64,000 nt of DNA from Plantago ovata (lineage: Eukaryota > Streptophyta > Magnoliopsida > Lamiales > Plantaginaceae), in the NCBI GenBank assembly GCA_028274465.1, contig CM051456.1:114195397-114259396 (forward strand). Reading direction: 5' to 3'. Of the stretch, positions 45,942 to 58,892 are shown piece by piece (the stretch's first letter is position 1; each line of letters opens with the position of its first letter). Under the pieces are notes generated by a model. The model searched no databases and had not been told where the DNA came from. It worked only from the letters and a program-made list of their open reading frames with translations. The translations under genes were made by a program, and so were the position numbers.

Positions 45942-46983
45942 ATATAAGTTTTGATGGTTTGACCAGTTCATTACCACAAAGGAGAGCACGACTTCATTTG
46001 GAAATGTATGGTCTAACTAATGCTAGATCTGATATCTAAAGGCATAGTACAACCTTCACAGCTTAGGAACGAATGTTCAAAACTCAAAATTATAGATACA
46101 ATGTCCAACCAACCCCTAGGTCTTCTATCAAAGTACCTAGGGGATTAGAGTTTTGTCAACTAAAAAGTCACCAAGGAAGGTCTCGAATAGTACATGGCGG
46201 ACCCACAAGTTCGATGGTCCGACCTACCTTGCAAACAATCGGGTTCCACACTTGTCAAAGGTAGTTTGTTAAGCCAACATGGGCCCACTAAGTCAGTCGG
46301 ATGATATCCTACTAGCTTAGATAACAACAATTCAAAATTCTACCAACAAAACCCATGAACTCTACTGGGATAAGCCCATTAAGGGTCCATAAGTACACTA
46401 GTATGATCATTGTGACACGATTCAAATCAAACACTGAAATCGTTCTAATCATTAATATGTTAATCCATACATCTCCTCCATAAGGAGCTATCATAATCCA
46501 TATCACAAATTTCTATAATGATAGTATTACACTTATACTAGTAAAGTATATCAATCGGTTTGGAAATTATAAAGGTGACCAAGTGGTAAGGTACGTTGAA
46601 TTCAATTAGACAAGTGATAAGGTACTTGTAGATCTATAATGTAGTATAAGTATAAATTGAAAAAAAAGTATATACCCAGTCAAGAATAGGATTATACCAC
46701 AAATTGGTGTTATCATCAAAATCTATAGCACTTATACTCCAAGACAAGTAAATAATGCATATTAATTGTCGCCGGCAGATAATGACACTGCCGTGTTCGT
46801 CCTGTATGGCTGTATCCTCCCTCAGATTCACAAAATCACCATCTTTCTGCCACCCGTAACTATTAAGCTCACTGCTCACGAGTAGTGTTTCATAGAGAGA
46901 GACCCATCCACTCCAATCTGATCCACATTACTCACTCCATTTTCCAATTCCAAATCGTGCTCTGCTTTTGCAAGAAAAACAAA
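45942..46983. other. Intergenic, 5' side of PAP29-like gene
   Basis: No gene recognised. 46050-46310 is GC-richer than its surroundings and may be an old repeat. The minus-strand frame 46634-46879 is not recognised. Confidence 0.35.
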
Positions 46984-48745
46984 ATGGATGTGCCCAGGAT
47001 AAATAACCGGATACTGCCGCCGATGATCCTCATATTGCTGTCTTTGCTTTTGTGTACAGTAGTAGCAGCAGGTCAAGCTCAGCTGAGATTCGATGGGAAG
47101 AAAGGGGAATTTAGAATTCTCCAAGTTGCCGATATGCACTATGCCGATGGGAAGAAGACACCTTGCTTGGATGTGTTCCCCAATCAGACGGCTACTTGCT
47201 CCGATCTCAACACTACTGCTTTCATTCTACGCCTTATTAAAGCCCACAAACCCCACTTCATCGTCTTCACCGGTATTTTATTTTATCTTCTTTCTTCTTT
47301 AATGCTCTTTTTCTATTTTTAGAATAATAAAATAATATTTTTGTCTCTTGTTCTTTGTTCAATTGTTCATTTTTTAAAGTTTATTGTAATTTGTTTGTAT
47401 AGTTGAACAAATATGAATATTGATTGAAGTATAATTTGCATGAATTTTGGATAACAAAATAGTACGGATATTATAGAATTATAAATTTGTACGAAATTTG
47501 TATTTGAAGTTCACTGTATCATTGTTCTTTTTTGCCACATGTATAGAGCATTAGTAGTACTAATTGCTGTGGTTAACAATTGAATTTCTATTTTGATGTG
47601 TGATACTGTTGTCTATGATTGTTAGTGACGAAAAGAAACTGGATTATTGTGCAGGCGATAATATATACGCGCTTGATGCAACAAATGCTGCTAAATCAAT
47701 GGATGCTGCGTTTGCTCCAGCTATTTCGTCCGGCTTACCTTGGGCTGCTGTTCTTGGAAATCATGATCAAGAGTCTGCCTTGTCAAGGGAAGGTGTGATG
47801 AAGCATGTTGTTGGCCTGAAGAACACTTTGTCTCAGTTTAATCCTTCTGACGCCGATGTGATTGATGGCTATGGGAATTACAATTTGGAAGTCCATGGAG
47901 CAGAAGGTTCTAGTTTGGCAAATAAGTCACTTCTCAATCTGTACTTTCTAGATAGTGGAGATTACTCAACCGTTCCTTCAATTCCTGGCTACGGTTGGAT
48001 CAAACCTTCTCAGCAGTTCTGGTTTCAGCAAACTTCCTCCAAGCTTCAGGTATTTTCTTGCGTCTTTCTAACTGTGCAAAAACTTAAGATCATTTTAAAT
48101 TCATTAAGCAGAATCAGGTTGAGTATAGCATTTAAGTGTGAATATGGTGGATGGTTGCAAATGGTGTTAAAAGAAATAAGTTGGAAAAATTAGTAAGATA
48201 ATGATCCTTTGTCCTTTGTAGTTGATTCTAGTACATTAGAAAATCTAAAGGCCGACTTGTCTTTGTTTACGCAGGAGACATACAAGAACAAGCCAGAGCC
48301 TCAAAAGGGTCTGGCTCCAGGGATTGCATACTTTCACATTCCATTACCCGAATATGCAAGCTTTGACTCATCAAACTTTACTGGTGTGAAACAAGAAGGC
48401 ATCAGCTCTCCATCCATTAACTCGGGGTTTTTCACAACCTTGGTTGAAGCAGGGGATGTGAAAGCTGTTTTTACGGGTCATGACCACCTTAATGACTTCT
48501 GCGGTGAGTTGACCGGTATAAATCTGTGTTACGCTGGAGGCTTTGGTTATCATGCATATGGTGAAGCAGGCTGGTCGAGGAGAGCCAGAATGGTAGTTGC
48601 CTCTTTGGAGAAAGCAGAGAAAGGGTCGTGGGGAGTAGTCAAGTCGATCACAACATGGAAGAGTCTGGATGATGAAGATCTCACGCTTATTGATAAACAG
48701 GTTCTCTGGAGAAAGAACTCCAGGCGCAAACGTACGTTGAATTGA
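46984..48745 (+). CDS. Purple acid phosphatase 29-like (calcineurin-like phosphoesterase)
   Basis: A secreted or vacuolar metallophosphoesterase of the plant PAP28/29 group. Three exons (46984-47272, 47655-48049, 48275-48745) give 384 residues, the usual length for the group. An N-terminal hydrophobic signal (PPMILILLSLLLCTVVAAG) is followed by the five metal-ligand blocks in order: ADMHY (D50, H52), GDNIY (about 97-101), GNHD (131-134), YFHIPLPE (H249) and GHDH (296-299). Homologues are often named probable inactive, yet the ligand positions are present here, so activity should not be excluded. MDVPRIN is chosen as start over an in-frame ATG 99 nt upstream, because it places the signal peptide at the N-terminus. 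The gene is convergent with the LRR gene. Confidence 0.93.
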
Positions 48746-48948
48746 CCTGTTTTGCCTTTATTATCATAGAGAAAGCAAGTTTGACACGATAACATACTGG
48801 TGAAATATGAAAAAAAAGGAGCACAAATTTATTTAGATCAACTGTTGCATTTTTGATGAGATGTTCGAATCAAAGGCACATGATATATAATATGAGTGCT
48901 TGTTGTTACATTGCTTTATAAGACTTCATAGAACATGTGTTTAAAGTG

Positions 48949-50986
48949 TTACACTCTCCTCCTCTGCCTCTGGCGCATTCTTTTAGTCGCCATGGAATCT
49001 TTGTTGAGACCTCTAAACAAGGCGAATAAGAATGACAGCACAAAGAATGGCGTATAAGAGACAATGAACGCGAAGATGAATTCGCCTATCAGCCCCTGCA
49101 GCTTCCCCTGATCTTCTCCACGAGCCGGGGATGTACTACTGCTCTGCACAGTTACATCTGGTTCTCTTGAGAGTAGTGGATCACCAATATAAGAATTTTC
49201 ACCAAATCTTGCTAGCTGTTCTGTGTAAGGTTCCCTGCTGTATATATGGATTATAGGAGATGTTAAACCTACCTAAATTTGTCATATAGAGCAGGCCTTT
49301 AGGGAATTCACCTGACAAATTATTATATGACAGATCGAGACTTGTCACGGATATCATATTGCTAATCTCTTCCGGTATCTCCCCAGACAGCATGTTCTTC
49401 GAAACATTCAGGGCTTGAAGCGGCAGAAATGCAACCTCAGGCGGGAGTTTGCCGTTGATTCTGTTGTTGTCTAGATACAACTTAGAAAAATTCTGCATTC
49501 TGCTGATTTCATGAGTTAGTTCACCTGACAGATTGTTGTCACTGAGTTTAATATATCCCATTCGCCAAGGAAATAAACCGATTCCTCTGAGCAGATAACT
49601 CCACTCCACGTCGCAGTCACTTATATCAGAATCGAGGTATGAATCCTGGACCCATCTGTTGTAGGTCCTGCAGCTGGTGAATTTAATGGCAGTTGGATTA
49701 AGCCTATTCGATACAAATACAGGAGTCGTATTTGTACCAATGCTGTAAAGCTCATCGGGGATTGTACCAGAGAGCCGATTCTCTGCAAGGTTTAACCACA
49801 AAAGGCTGCTGCAGTTCCCTAGTTCTACAGGGATTTCACCTGTGAGTGAATTTTTCGCTAGCATTAACCACAGAAGTGAGACCAACTTTCCGAAACTTGA
49901 AGGTATTGAACCGTTGAGTTTATTGAAAGATAGATCAAGAATTTGAAGTTTCACAAGGCCTCCGTATTCAGCAGGTATATTACCAGTAAATAGATTGTTG
50001 GCAAGTACCAGTATCTTCAATTCAGATCCAATGTTGCTTGGCATTTTCCCAGAAAATCTGTTTCCTGACAGATTCAGCATGACTAGATCCTTGCAGTTAG
50101 AAAGTTCCTTGTCAACATCACCCAAGAACAAATTTTCCGATAACTCCAGCACTCGCAGGCTGCAATTTTCACTGAAAGTACTTGAACCAGATAGTGCACC
50201 GCCGAAATTGTTACCAGACACTGAAAACTCAACAAAACTACGAACTGAAAATTGCAAATCTCCACTCAATCTGTTGGAACTGAGATCAAGTGAGCTCAGC
50301 TTTTTGCACGAGTTGGGCAAGTTGCCAATGGGACCTGCTAGTTTATTCTTTGACAGATTCAAGACCTCTAATTTCCTGCATGATATCGCAGGAATCAGTG
50401 TCTGGAAACTGCAGCTAATATTGTTATCTGATAAGTCTAGCACTTCCAAGCTGTCCAGACCACTGAGATTGAACCCACATCCAATGTTGTAATTCCCGGA
50501 CAGGTCCAAGGCTCTCAAGTTCCGACATTTCTCCAAGTCATCAGGGATCGGCCCGGATATATTGTTTCCTGAAAGGTAAAGATGCGTCAACTGAGGCAAG
50601 GCAGAGAAGTTTCCGAAGAACAACACTGAGCTGGTGCAGTATGAAAGATCTATTACAGTAACATGGTTGCCTTGCACGTCACATGAAATTTGAGGCCATT
50701 TACATGGAGAATTGTCCTTTGGATTCCACGCAGCGAACAGGTCCTGATCATAGTATTCTGCATGATGTGCTATGTGTGACTTGAGGTTGAGCAGGACATG
50801 CTTATCATTCTGTATGTCTCCTTTCACAATCTGGCCTTCATTTTTCGAAGCGAAAACATACAATATTGAAACAATTGTAGCAATTAGTAGAGAAAAAATA
50901 AACTTTAGAGCAACAAGAGATGGGTGATGATTATGAGTGTGTACCAGTGGCCAGGCAGCAGAACATGAAAACTGCGGTCCAAACAT
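48949..50986 (-). pseudogene. LRR receptor-like protein without kinase, frame broken before the membrane segment
   Basis: The main frame (50986-49199, 595 residues) is an LRR ectodomain resembling Arabidopsis At1g74360. It has a hydrophobic signal/anchor (FIFSLLIATIVSILYVFA), an LRR N-cap with the SPCKWPQISCD pair, about 20 LRRs with an island near the RWVQDSYLDSDISDCDVEW region, then NFSKLYLDNNRINGKLPPE and FNISYNP. Just after this the frame ends. One frame over, the expected continuation is present (EQLARFGENSYIGDPLLSRE), followed by a transmembrane segment (FIFAFIVSYTPFFVLSFLFA) and a short basic tail ending RMRQRQRRRV. The break lies near 49229-49245. No kinase domain follows. It is either a receptor-like protein with an indel (mutation or sequencing error) or a decayed receptor kinase. 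The ectodomain call is firm; pseudogene status is not. Confidence 0.75.
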
Positions 50987-51772
50987 GATGAGTTTTTCTA
51001 TCTTTATGCATCAAGATCTTCATTGTAATGAATTGAAATTATGCACAAGTAGTTCACTGTGACTGTTGGTGCATAATATTAGTACTTGGTATTGGGTAGT
51101 AGTTGGTTTGTATGAAATATTCAAACATCATGTTCATGTGGACTTCAAATGTCTTCCAAGTCAGTCAACAACTGAATCTGATATCTTTGAAAACATTCAT
51201 AAAATTTGATTAAATATATTCAATAATTTCAACTACTTCCGGTAGTACCTGTGTAATATGGCTTGTCTTAGCTGAAGACTTTACTCTCTACTAGGGGCTA
51301 GATCAAAAATATGTTTAACATAAGCCAAAAAATAGAACATATATAAATATATTTTAAGAGCGTTGATTCTTATTAAGTTTGATTTGACTTATATTATTTT
51401 CAAATAATAAAAAAGTAATGATTAACGAAATTATATTATAAAAATATAATCGTTATACTTTGATAACAGAGGCATTATGCGGAAAAAAAAAAAAGGAATA
51501 TGATTATGAAACAACAGGAATTGTTAATCCAAACTATTGGAATGTTAAAAAAAAAGGATTATGATTATGAAACAACAGGAATTGTTAATCCAAACTATGA
51601 GAATGTTTGAATTCATTCCAAGATGATATTCAGACGCTCACCAACAAGGGTATAGTATCGTTTTCTTTCTGGGTTTCTACTACTGCTTTGCGATTGCAGT
51701 GCGCAAGTGCTACTACACCTCAAATTCATTTTAATTTCGCAAGAGTATAGTATTTTAACTTCTATTACAGCA
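50987..51772. other. Intergenic, with a 60-70 bp tandem duplication
   Basis: Around 51490-51613 the phrase ATTATGAAACAACAGGAATT with its flanks occurs twice in tandem, each preceded by an A-run. Otherwise AT-rich. Confidence 0.5.
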
Positions 51773-52019
51773 GGGCCTGGAGGACTTTTAAATCGAGTTT
51801 GATTGCTGCGATGGCGAATTACTTGAAGTTCGATATATACACGACTTGGAGCTTACTAATATGAGGCGTGACTCGGACTTGAGGAGGTTGTTGCTTAGGA
51901 CCGCGAATAGGTCGATTTTGGTCATCGACTGCAGCGTGGAGTTGCCCGATAGGAAGAGTACGATCAGCAAGACGGGTTCGGGTTCGTCTGATGGAAATTC
52001 TTACAAAAGGGATCAGCAG
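51773..52019 (+). pseudogene. BCS1-like AAA-ATPase fragment, Walker motifs damaged
   Basis: The fragment matches the ATPase core of plant AATP1/ASD-type (BCS1-like) AAA proteins: SSLIAAMANYLKFDIY, then LELTNMRRDSDLRRLLLRTA and NRSILVI...DCSVELPDR. GPPGTGK should precede SSL; instead GGGCCTGGAGGACTTTTAAA is out of frame by one base. A 2-base AC insertion follows DIY. At Walker B, nine bases are missing, so VIEDIDCS is reduced to VIDCS. The end at 52019 (CAG before GTAATT) may keep an original exon border. Direct repeats of about 75 bp flank it (51669-51743 and 52115-52190). Non-functional. Confidence 0.8.
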
Positions 52020-52896
52020 GTAATTTTGAATCTATTGTTAGTACATTTTATTCACATTTTCTTTAGATGTTTAAACTTAGGTTTATTTTGTGTCACAGAT
52101 GTTATCTTAATTTCTGGCTTTCTACTACTGCTTAGCGATTGCAATGCGCAAGTGCTACTACACCTCAAATTCATTTCAAATTTCGCAACTCGGACAAAAA
52201 TCATGCAACATATATGTGCGCACAACATATGTATATACAAGAACTGCTACTAGCTACACCACAAATCCACTTCAAAACTTCGCAACTCAAGACAATATAA
52301 TTAATATGCAACACTGGCTTTCACCACCAAGTATACGTACCTCATGTAAGAACCAAGGACTTGTGTTCTCATAGAACTGACATTCTTACACATCTCAATT
52401 CTTGAGGTGAGCCTATGATTCCCAGTTTGGGGATCTAGATCGAGTGCAGTTTCGCCTTCCAACAAGTGCATGACGATTAATTAATTGGGCTTAGCAAAAC
52501 TTGGTCGAAAATGAACAAGGGGAAAACTTTGGATCTTGAAAAATGGTCTTTTGAAGAAAGGGTCGTTCATAGCGGAGTGCCATGCATGCTACTGAGAACT
52601 GAGAAGAGTCTTAGCAGGAACGGTAGACATGATTTCGTGAAGAATACAGTTTGGAACAGAGTTGGTATCTGGCTCTGTTGTGTTCTTCTGGCCCAGTATG
52701 GACAGACAAACTTCAAAGGTTTCAAGGCCATTTTTTCTTGGTGAAACTGAATTTGCAAAAGCTAGTGAGTCTGGATTTCTTGGATGGAATGATAGAATTG
52801 GGAAAGTATTCATTTGTATTATAAGGTTTTGTGTTTTTTTTTGGACATGTTAGGGTAATTAGAATTTCCACGATATGAAAGTAGTAATGGTGCATA

Positions 52897-53132
52897 AAGA
52901 AATATAAAGCTCAAACAAGTACCTTAAAGCTAGTGCAAATGATTTGATTTGCGAAAGAATATAGAGCTCAAAAGAAGTACCTTAAGCTAGAGCAAATGAT
53001 TTGATTTGCGAGATGAATATAAAGCTCAAAGAAGTACCTTAAGCTAGTGAAATGATATGATTAGCGAAAGAATATAAAGCTCAAAGAAGTACCATAAGCT
53101 AGTGCAAATGATTTGATTTGCGAAAGAATATA
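52897..53132. repeat. 57-58 bp tandem repeat, about four units
   Basis: Each unit carries AATATAAAGCTCAAAGAAGT, then ACCTTAAGCTAG and AAATGATTTGATTTGCGA, with a few substitutions between units. Confidence 0.85.
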
Positions 53133-55750
53133 TTCAAAACACATAAAATCCATATCTATCAAATTTTCAACTAAGAATGAAGTTATTCATATAAAAATTG
53201 GGAAGAAAACAATCTCAAACAAAATGGAATGGAAAGTACAAAAGCGTTTCGATTTTTTAGCTCACCGAGATGAAATAAAAATAATAAGGAAATAAATCAA
53301 GCTTGATTGTAGTAAGAATGCACATCTAACGGATTGGAATCCCAAAAGAAGAATGAAATGAATGGAGGTGGAATGAGCTTCAATCCCAAAAGAAGAATGG
53401 AATCAATGGGGTGGAAAGAGGTTCCATAGGAGCTGGGTGTGGGGAGTTTAGGATCAAGAAGGGATTAGGGTTAAAGAAAGGTTTACTCAGGATGTTTGAG
53501 TCAAAGAACAAGGAAGAAATAAAATGGTTGCGGCCACAAAATGTGTTGTTGTTATATTTATGCAAGAGACTGGATTTAGGGTAGGGAGGCGGCTAGGGCA
53601 GGAAAATAGGGACTACTTTCGATGTTTGATTAATAAATAAAAAAGAAATGATTGCAACACGAAATGAGTTGTTATTAAATTCTAATATAATAAAAGTAAA
53701 GAAAAAAATTCAATTTTCTAAATCGTGTTTTTGTAATGAGAAAATTAGTGTAAATGCAAAGGATTGGAATGGAATTAGATGGAGTCGCGGGGACATCGAA
53801 TTGAGACCTGAAAGCCAAATAAAAGTGCACGAGAGCGTGAACTTCAATAGAGCACGGCGATCGTATGAACTTCAAACGCTCGGTGAATAATTAACATTTA
53901 GCTTATAAAAGAATAGAAAAATGTTCCATTAACAATCAGTATGATCAAACTCACTTTAGGTAGTTTAAAAAAAAAAACAAACTCACTTTACGTAAGTTAT
54001 TTTCTGGTTCATTTTGAGGCTCTCTTTGCGCATCATTTGCGCATAAGTCCATCACAAGGTTATTCGCATTTTGAGGCTATTCCTGCACATTCACAAGTCA
54101 GCATAAGGCTCTCCATCTATGAATTAACAACTAACTGATCATGTAATTAATATGAAAAATAAAGAGAAGGATATGTAGCGTGCAGTAACTAGCTAGCCCT
54201 TTCTTTGGCTGTGAAAATCTTTGGTTTATGGTTAATATAGCACTGGTCAACAAGTATCTTTGAAGAAAGAATTACCCTTACTCATAGAATCATGGGGACC
54301 CTAAAATCATTTCAACCTCTTTTGTCTATGACTATACCTCTTTTAAAATAGTTATAGAGTTACAATAGCTCGTTCACTCATCATTTGGATGGGTGCGATC
54401 CTTCAAACTTGTTAAAAACCACCTCTCTACTGGACTCGGTACAATGAAAGAATGCCAACACATCTAATCGAACGAATATATAGTATAGATAATGGAACTA
54501 ATCCATTTACTTTTATTCTATACCAATCCTAAAAACAAGCAACCCCCCATTTCAAGATCGACTATAATCTAGTTCATGTAGTGTCATCTAGTTCATGTAG
54601 TGTCAGCCTAAAATGGACATGGTGGCACAATACATTCAAGGTCATTGTAAACTCAAAAAACTCTTTCTAATCAAACAATACATTTTTGCTAGAAAGGAAA
54701 AAAACTGACATTTTGATCGATTTGTTCTTGGAAGAAGAAGAAGAGACAAGGTTCTTCCGGGATTTTGGGTTCTGAGAAACAGATATTGTCATCTTCTTGT
54801 TGCTCTCTTTGACTTACAACAACAAAATAAGGAAGAATAATTTTAGCATGAACTGAACTAGAATTCAAACCGTTGATAAAAAATAAAAGGGAAACAGAGC
54901 TGAAATATATGAAATTTCAAGATTGTCATAGTTTATTGTGGAAGGTGATAAAATAATAACAACTAATAAAATGATAATCTACAATTTCAATTTAAAATTT
55001 TGATTTTATCCAAAGTAGTGAAGTACAATCAAATCAATAACATCAAATTAACAACTGGTATCTTAAAAGGCACAAAGAGATAACAACCAATAGAACAAGG
55101 GACAATCCAAATCCATAGTCAAAACACATAAAATCCATCTCCATCAGATTATTTAACTAGGAATGAAGTTATTCACATAAAACTTGGAAGGAAAAAATAA
55201 TTTCAACGAAATGAAACAAAAAGTACAGAAACATCTCAATTTTTCAGCCTGTCACTAGATGAAATAAAAATAATAGTCATGTGTTGCTTTGCTTAAGAAT
55301 ATGAATCAAGCATGATTACGGAATGAATGCACAACAATGAATTGAAATCCTAAAAGAATGTTTACTCGGAATGTTTGCGGCAAATTACAAAGAAGAAATA
55401 AAATGGTTGCGGCTGTTGTTATGTTTATACTATACAATATTGGATTTAGGGTAGGAGGGGTTGCAAAATAGGATTACTTTTCGATGTTTGATTAATTAAG
55501 AAAGAAAAATGAAATGATTGCGGCACAAAATGAGTTGTAATTAAAATATTTAGTTTTTATAAATCGTGTTTTTGTAATGAGAAAATTCGAATAAATTAAT
55601 GTTTATGCAAAAAAACTGGAATAGATTTATATTGAGTTGTGAGGGCACCGAAGACCTGCAAGATAACATAAGAGGTCACAAGAGCGTGATACTCCAATAG
55701 AGCACGCCAGTTATATGGACTCCGACACTCAGGCCTCTAGAGCCTTGAAC
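53127..55750. repeat. Dispersed direct duplication (two arms)
   Basis: The arms 53127-53890 and 55117-55750 are diverged copies in the same orientation, about 2 kb apart. Shared landmarks are CAAAACACATAAAATCCAT, GAATGAAGTTATTCA, AATCGTGTTTTTGTAATGAG and CAATAGAGCACG. The origin is unclear; they could be remnants of the same transposon. Confidence 0.65.
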
Positions 55751-56134
55751 ACTATCAATGTTGAGCTTGATTTATGAACCACCTCAGGGCTAGTCAATAG
55801 ATTTTGAACACGCCAGAGAAGATGAGTTCCACTAATTATATTTAATATAACTTTTTGAAATTTACACTAATTCTAATTTGTAAGAGTAAGCCTTATAGAA
55901 AAAGTTGTTTTACACACTCATATGAGTATGAGTGTAAAACTGATTAAACGGAGGTTCAAGTAAGCTAGTTTTTCGTTTATATAACATTATTATTACCATC
56001 CGAAATCAATTAACTAGTGTAAAAAGTTTTTCTAAAAAGGATTATTACATTAGATACCCCATAAACACTTGCTAATTTCATATGGGTTCAAAGCGCTTAT
56101 TTCCAGTTTCTTAAACTCCAACTGCCGCCCTCCA

Positions 56135-58861
56135 ATGGCCGACGAGTCTTCTCAGATTAACCGCGCCGCCGCCACGGTTAATACCTCCATTCCTGGTGAA
56201 CCAGATAACCTAAGACTCCTCCGTAACGCCGTCCGTACGCTTCCACTTCAACCAATCAAGGACCTGCTCTCCAACAGCGTTAGTCTTTTCAATTCCCCTT
56301 TGCATCAGTTACTTACCTATAGATTCAATTTGCAATTTCAATTTACTGCTGGCATCCACTGATTTCTTCAATTTTAATGCAATAATTTTGAGCTGCTTAT
56401 GCATTCCAGCACTTTGAATGTACTTAATCATGTATAGTGACGAATTGATTTAGCACAGTTTCGTATAGTCTGTGTTGAAAAATGTTTAATAATTTGTTGG
56501 ATTTAATTTAAGTACCACTCAAACAATTTATAACTATGATGAAGCATTTGTTGTGCTTATAGGTATGTGAGAGATGCGTGCTTAGGCTATTTGGTTTGCA
56601 CGGACAAGTTTGTTCTCACCCTTCAGCATCAACCCTGGAACTGAGGGCAATGCTTCACGACTTAATTAACGGAGAAGAAGGAGCTAATAGTAGTAGGTCA
56701 GCTCCAGTGCAGGACCTGAAGGAGGAGATTGTAGTTTGTTGCATCTGTCTAGGCATTTTGCAGTTTGTATATAGTGTTGACAGTGGAGACTTGGTTAAGA
56801 AGGATTGTGCTAATAGTTTTTCTGCTGCTATACGAGATTTCGTAAGGAAAGAGGGCCATCAAATTGACGGCTTCTCACTTGAAATTGTGCTACCCCAAAA
56901 TGTTGTCGAGAATGAAGATGCAGTTCGGTTAGTGATTACTTTGTGAATTAGTGAATTGATGCATTATGGTTTTGGCAGAATACTACCCAATCAGCTACTC
57001 TTAGTTTTGTCTTTGATGATTGGTTGTTTGATCAGTGAGTTTGAAAGTATTCTTTATGGTTTTTGTGCTCCTTCATTTTGTTACTATATATGTGATGCAT
57101 TGTTCTTTTCTTGCAGTTTGTATGTCAGAAACAAGTACAGTACGGAATCTTGGTTTCGTGAAAAGTTTCCTTCAATAAGCATTACCTCAAAAGATTTCCT
57201 GAAATTGGCAGTCTCAAATCCTTTGGAAATGTTGTTGGTAATTGTTTGACTCTTTCAATCTTAAAACCCCTCCTCCTCCTATATGTTAGTTTTGTACAAT
57301 GAGTTCCTGAAGTAGTATTAAGGATGAAGAGATTCATATCTTGCTCCCATTTTGAGTTTTTAAGTCCCCATGAGAAAAGATCCTGGAAAACTGCTGGAGG
57401 TCTAAAGCGATGGCCACATTCTCTCTTTGATTTTTCTGATAAAACTGGTTGAATGCTCAGTATTTTTAACATTTGAAACTTTGCATTGCAGAATGTTAGA
57501 TCAAAAGTAGATTCGTTTCGAATTCGTCTGACATACTCAACATCTGATGCACCGACAAGAAGTCAGAACGTAAAGGAGAATAATGGAGGCTATAAGAGAA
57601 GAAAAACAGGTTTTCATGCTTTCTTTCTGAATTAAAATTGGTTGATGATTTATAATTTGATGGATAGGTCTAACTCATGTAAATGTAACATGATTGTTGA
57701 AACAACATTTGGAAGTATTGAATGGACTAACCGACCAAGAAAACTGATCTATTGATTACAGGGACCGTTGTATATAGAGTAGGTGATATTTGCAGACTTT
57801 CAGTTTATCCTGTTTGGAACTCAATTTACAGCTTTAAGCTTTTCCTGTCCTTGTCAATGGGATCCCTTTGGTTTTGTTTATTATGGTAGTCTCATGAACA
57901 GAATATAGAAATGTTAAAATTGACATTGTTCACTAACTTGCTTGCTGCAACTCTCGTAACAGATGACAATGGTGACGTCAAGAAATATTGTGACATTCAG
58001 AAAGTTGAAGGGGGCTTATTGAAGTTTGATCTACCAAAGGTACAATTTGCATTTTACTTATGCGATTCAGGCTCTTTGTTATGCATTTAATCTTTTCATT
58101 TTTTATTTTTTTACCAATAATAATGACTTAAAGGGGCATAGTTATACATACATTATCTCAATCTTTCCCTGGAACATCAGTAATTTATGGTGCCCGGTTA
58201 ATATGATTGATGAAAGCTTTATTGCTTTTCAGGTCAACAAGTGTTGCTCCTTGGCAATTCAATGCTGCAGGACATCTATCTACATTGGTGGGAGATATCT
58301 TAAGGTAGTACTGCTGTCCATGCTTCATTCATGAGTTTGAACTTTGATTACTAACATCAAATGACATTATCCTGGTATGCAAATAAATATTTATGACCAG
58401 CAGAACAGGACAATGAGTCAATGACATTAAGTTGCTAATCTTTAAAAAGAAGTTTATATCTTTAAAAATTCTCCTGCTTCTTCAGAAAACTGCATCTATG
58501 AATAGAAATTAAAATAGTTCAGCATAATTCTAGACAACGAGGCTATTCCAGAATTAGTCGACTCTAAGAACAAGTACTGCCACATTGTTTAGCACTCCTT
58601 TCGTCCTGGTAGTAACTAGAAATTGTGTGCTGGACATGGGAATTAAGAAAAGTGGGGTGTTATGTCGGTATGGCCGCTATCCCGCCGCTCCACTACGGAG
58701 ACAATCCCTGGTGCTCCATATGCTACGGGAGCAGTGTTCTCCATAGAGCGTCCTGTAGCGGCCGCTATGCTCCGCGATCCGGAGCGACGCTCCAGGTGCT
58801 ATATTCAAAATGAACTCATGTAAGGGCTTTTGGGGGCAAAAAAGTATAGTTTTTTTTTTCT

Positions 58862-58892
<31 letters not shown>

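Larger units (their letters stand above)
52020..56134. other. Repeat-rich intergenic DNA
   Basis: No gene recognised. It contains a short tandem array (52897-53132) and two related segments of about 650-750 bp (53127-53890 and 55117-55750) that share ACACATAAAATCCAT at the start, a GTTTGATTAATAA-type middle and AGAGCGTGA/AATAGAGCACG at the end. The open frame 52511-52744 is not recognised. Confidence 0.5.

Noticed and set aside
46634..46879. Minus-strand frame sharing IQDEHGS with another frame at 6433-6621
   Set aside because: A seven-residue match with no other similarity and no exon structure; treated as chance or a minor repeat.
49995..50492. 165-residue plus-strand open frame
   Set aside because: Antisense shadow of the LRR coding region; its Leu/Ser composition follows from the repeats on the other strand.
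52511..52744. 77-residue plus-strand open frame
   Set aside because: No family, and overlapping open frames occur on the other strand in a repeat-rich region; coding status cannot be supported.
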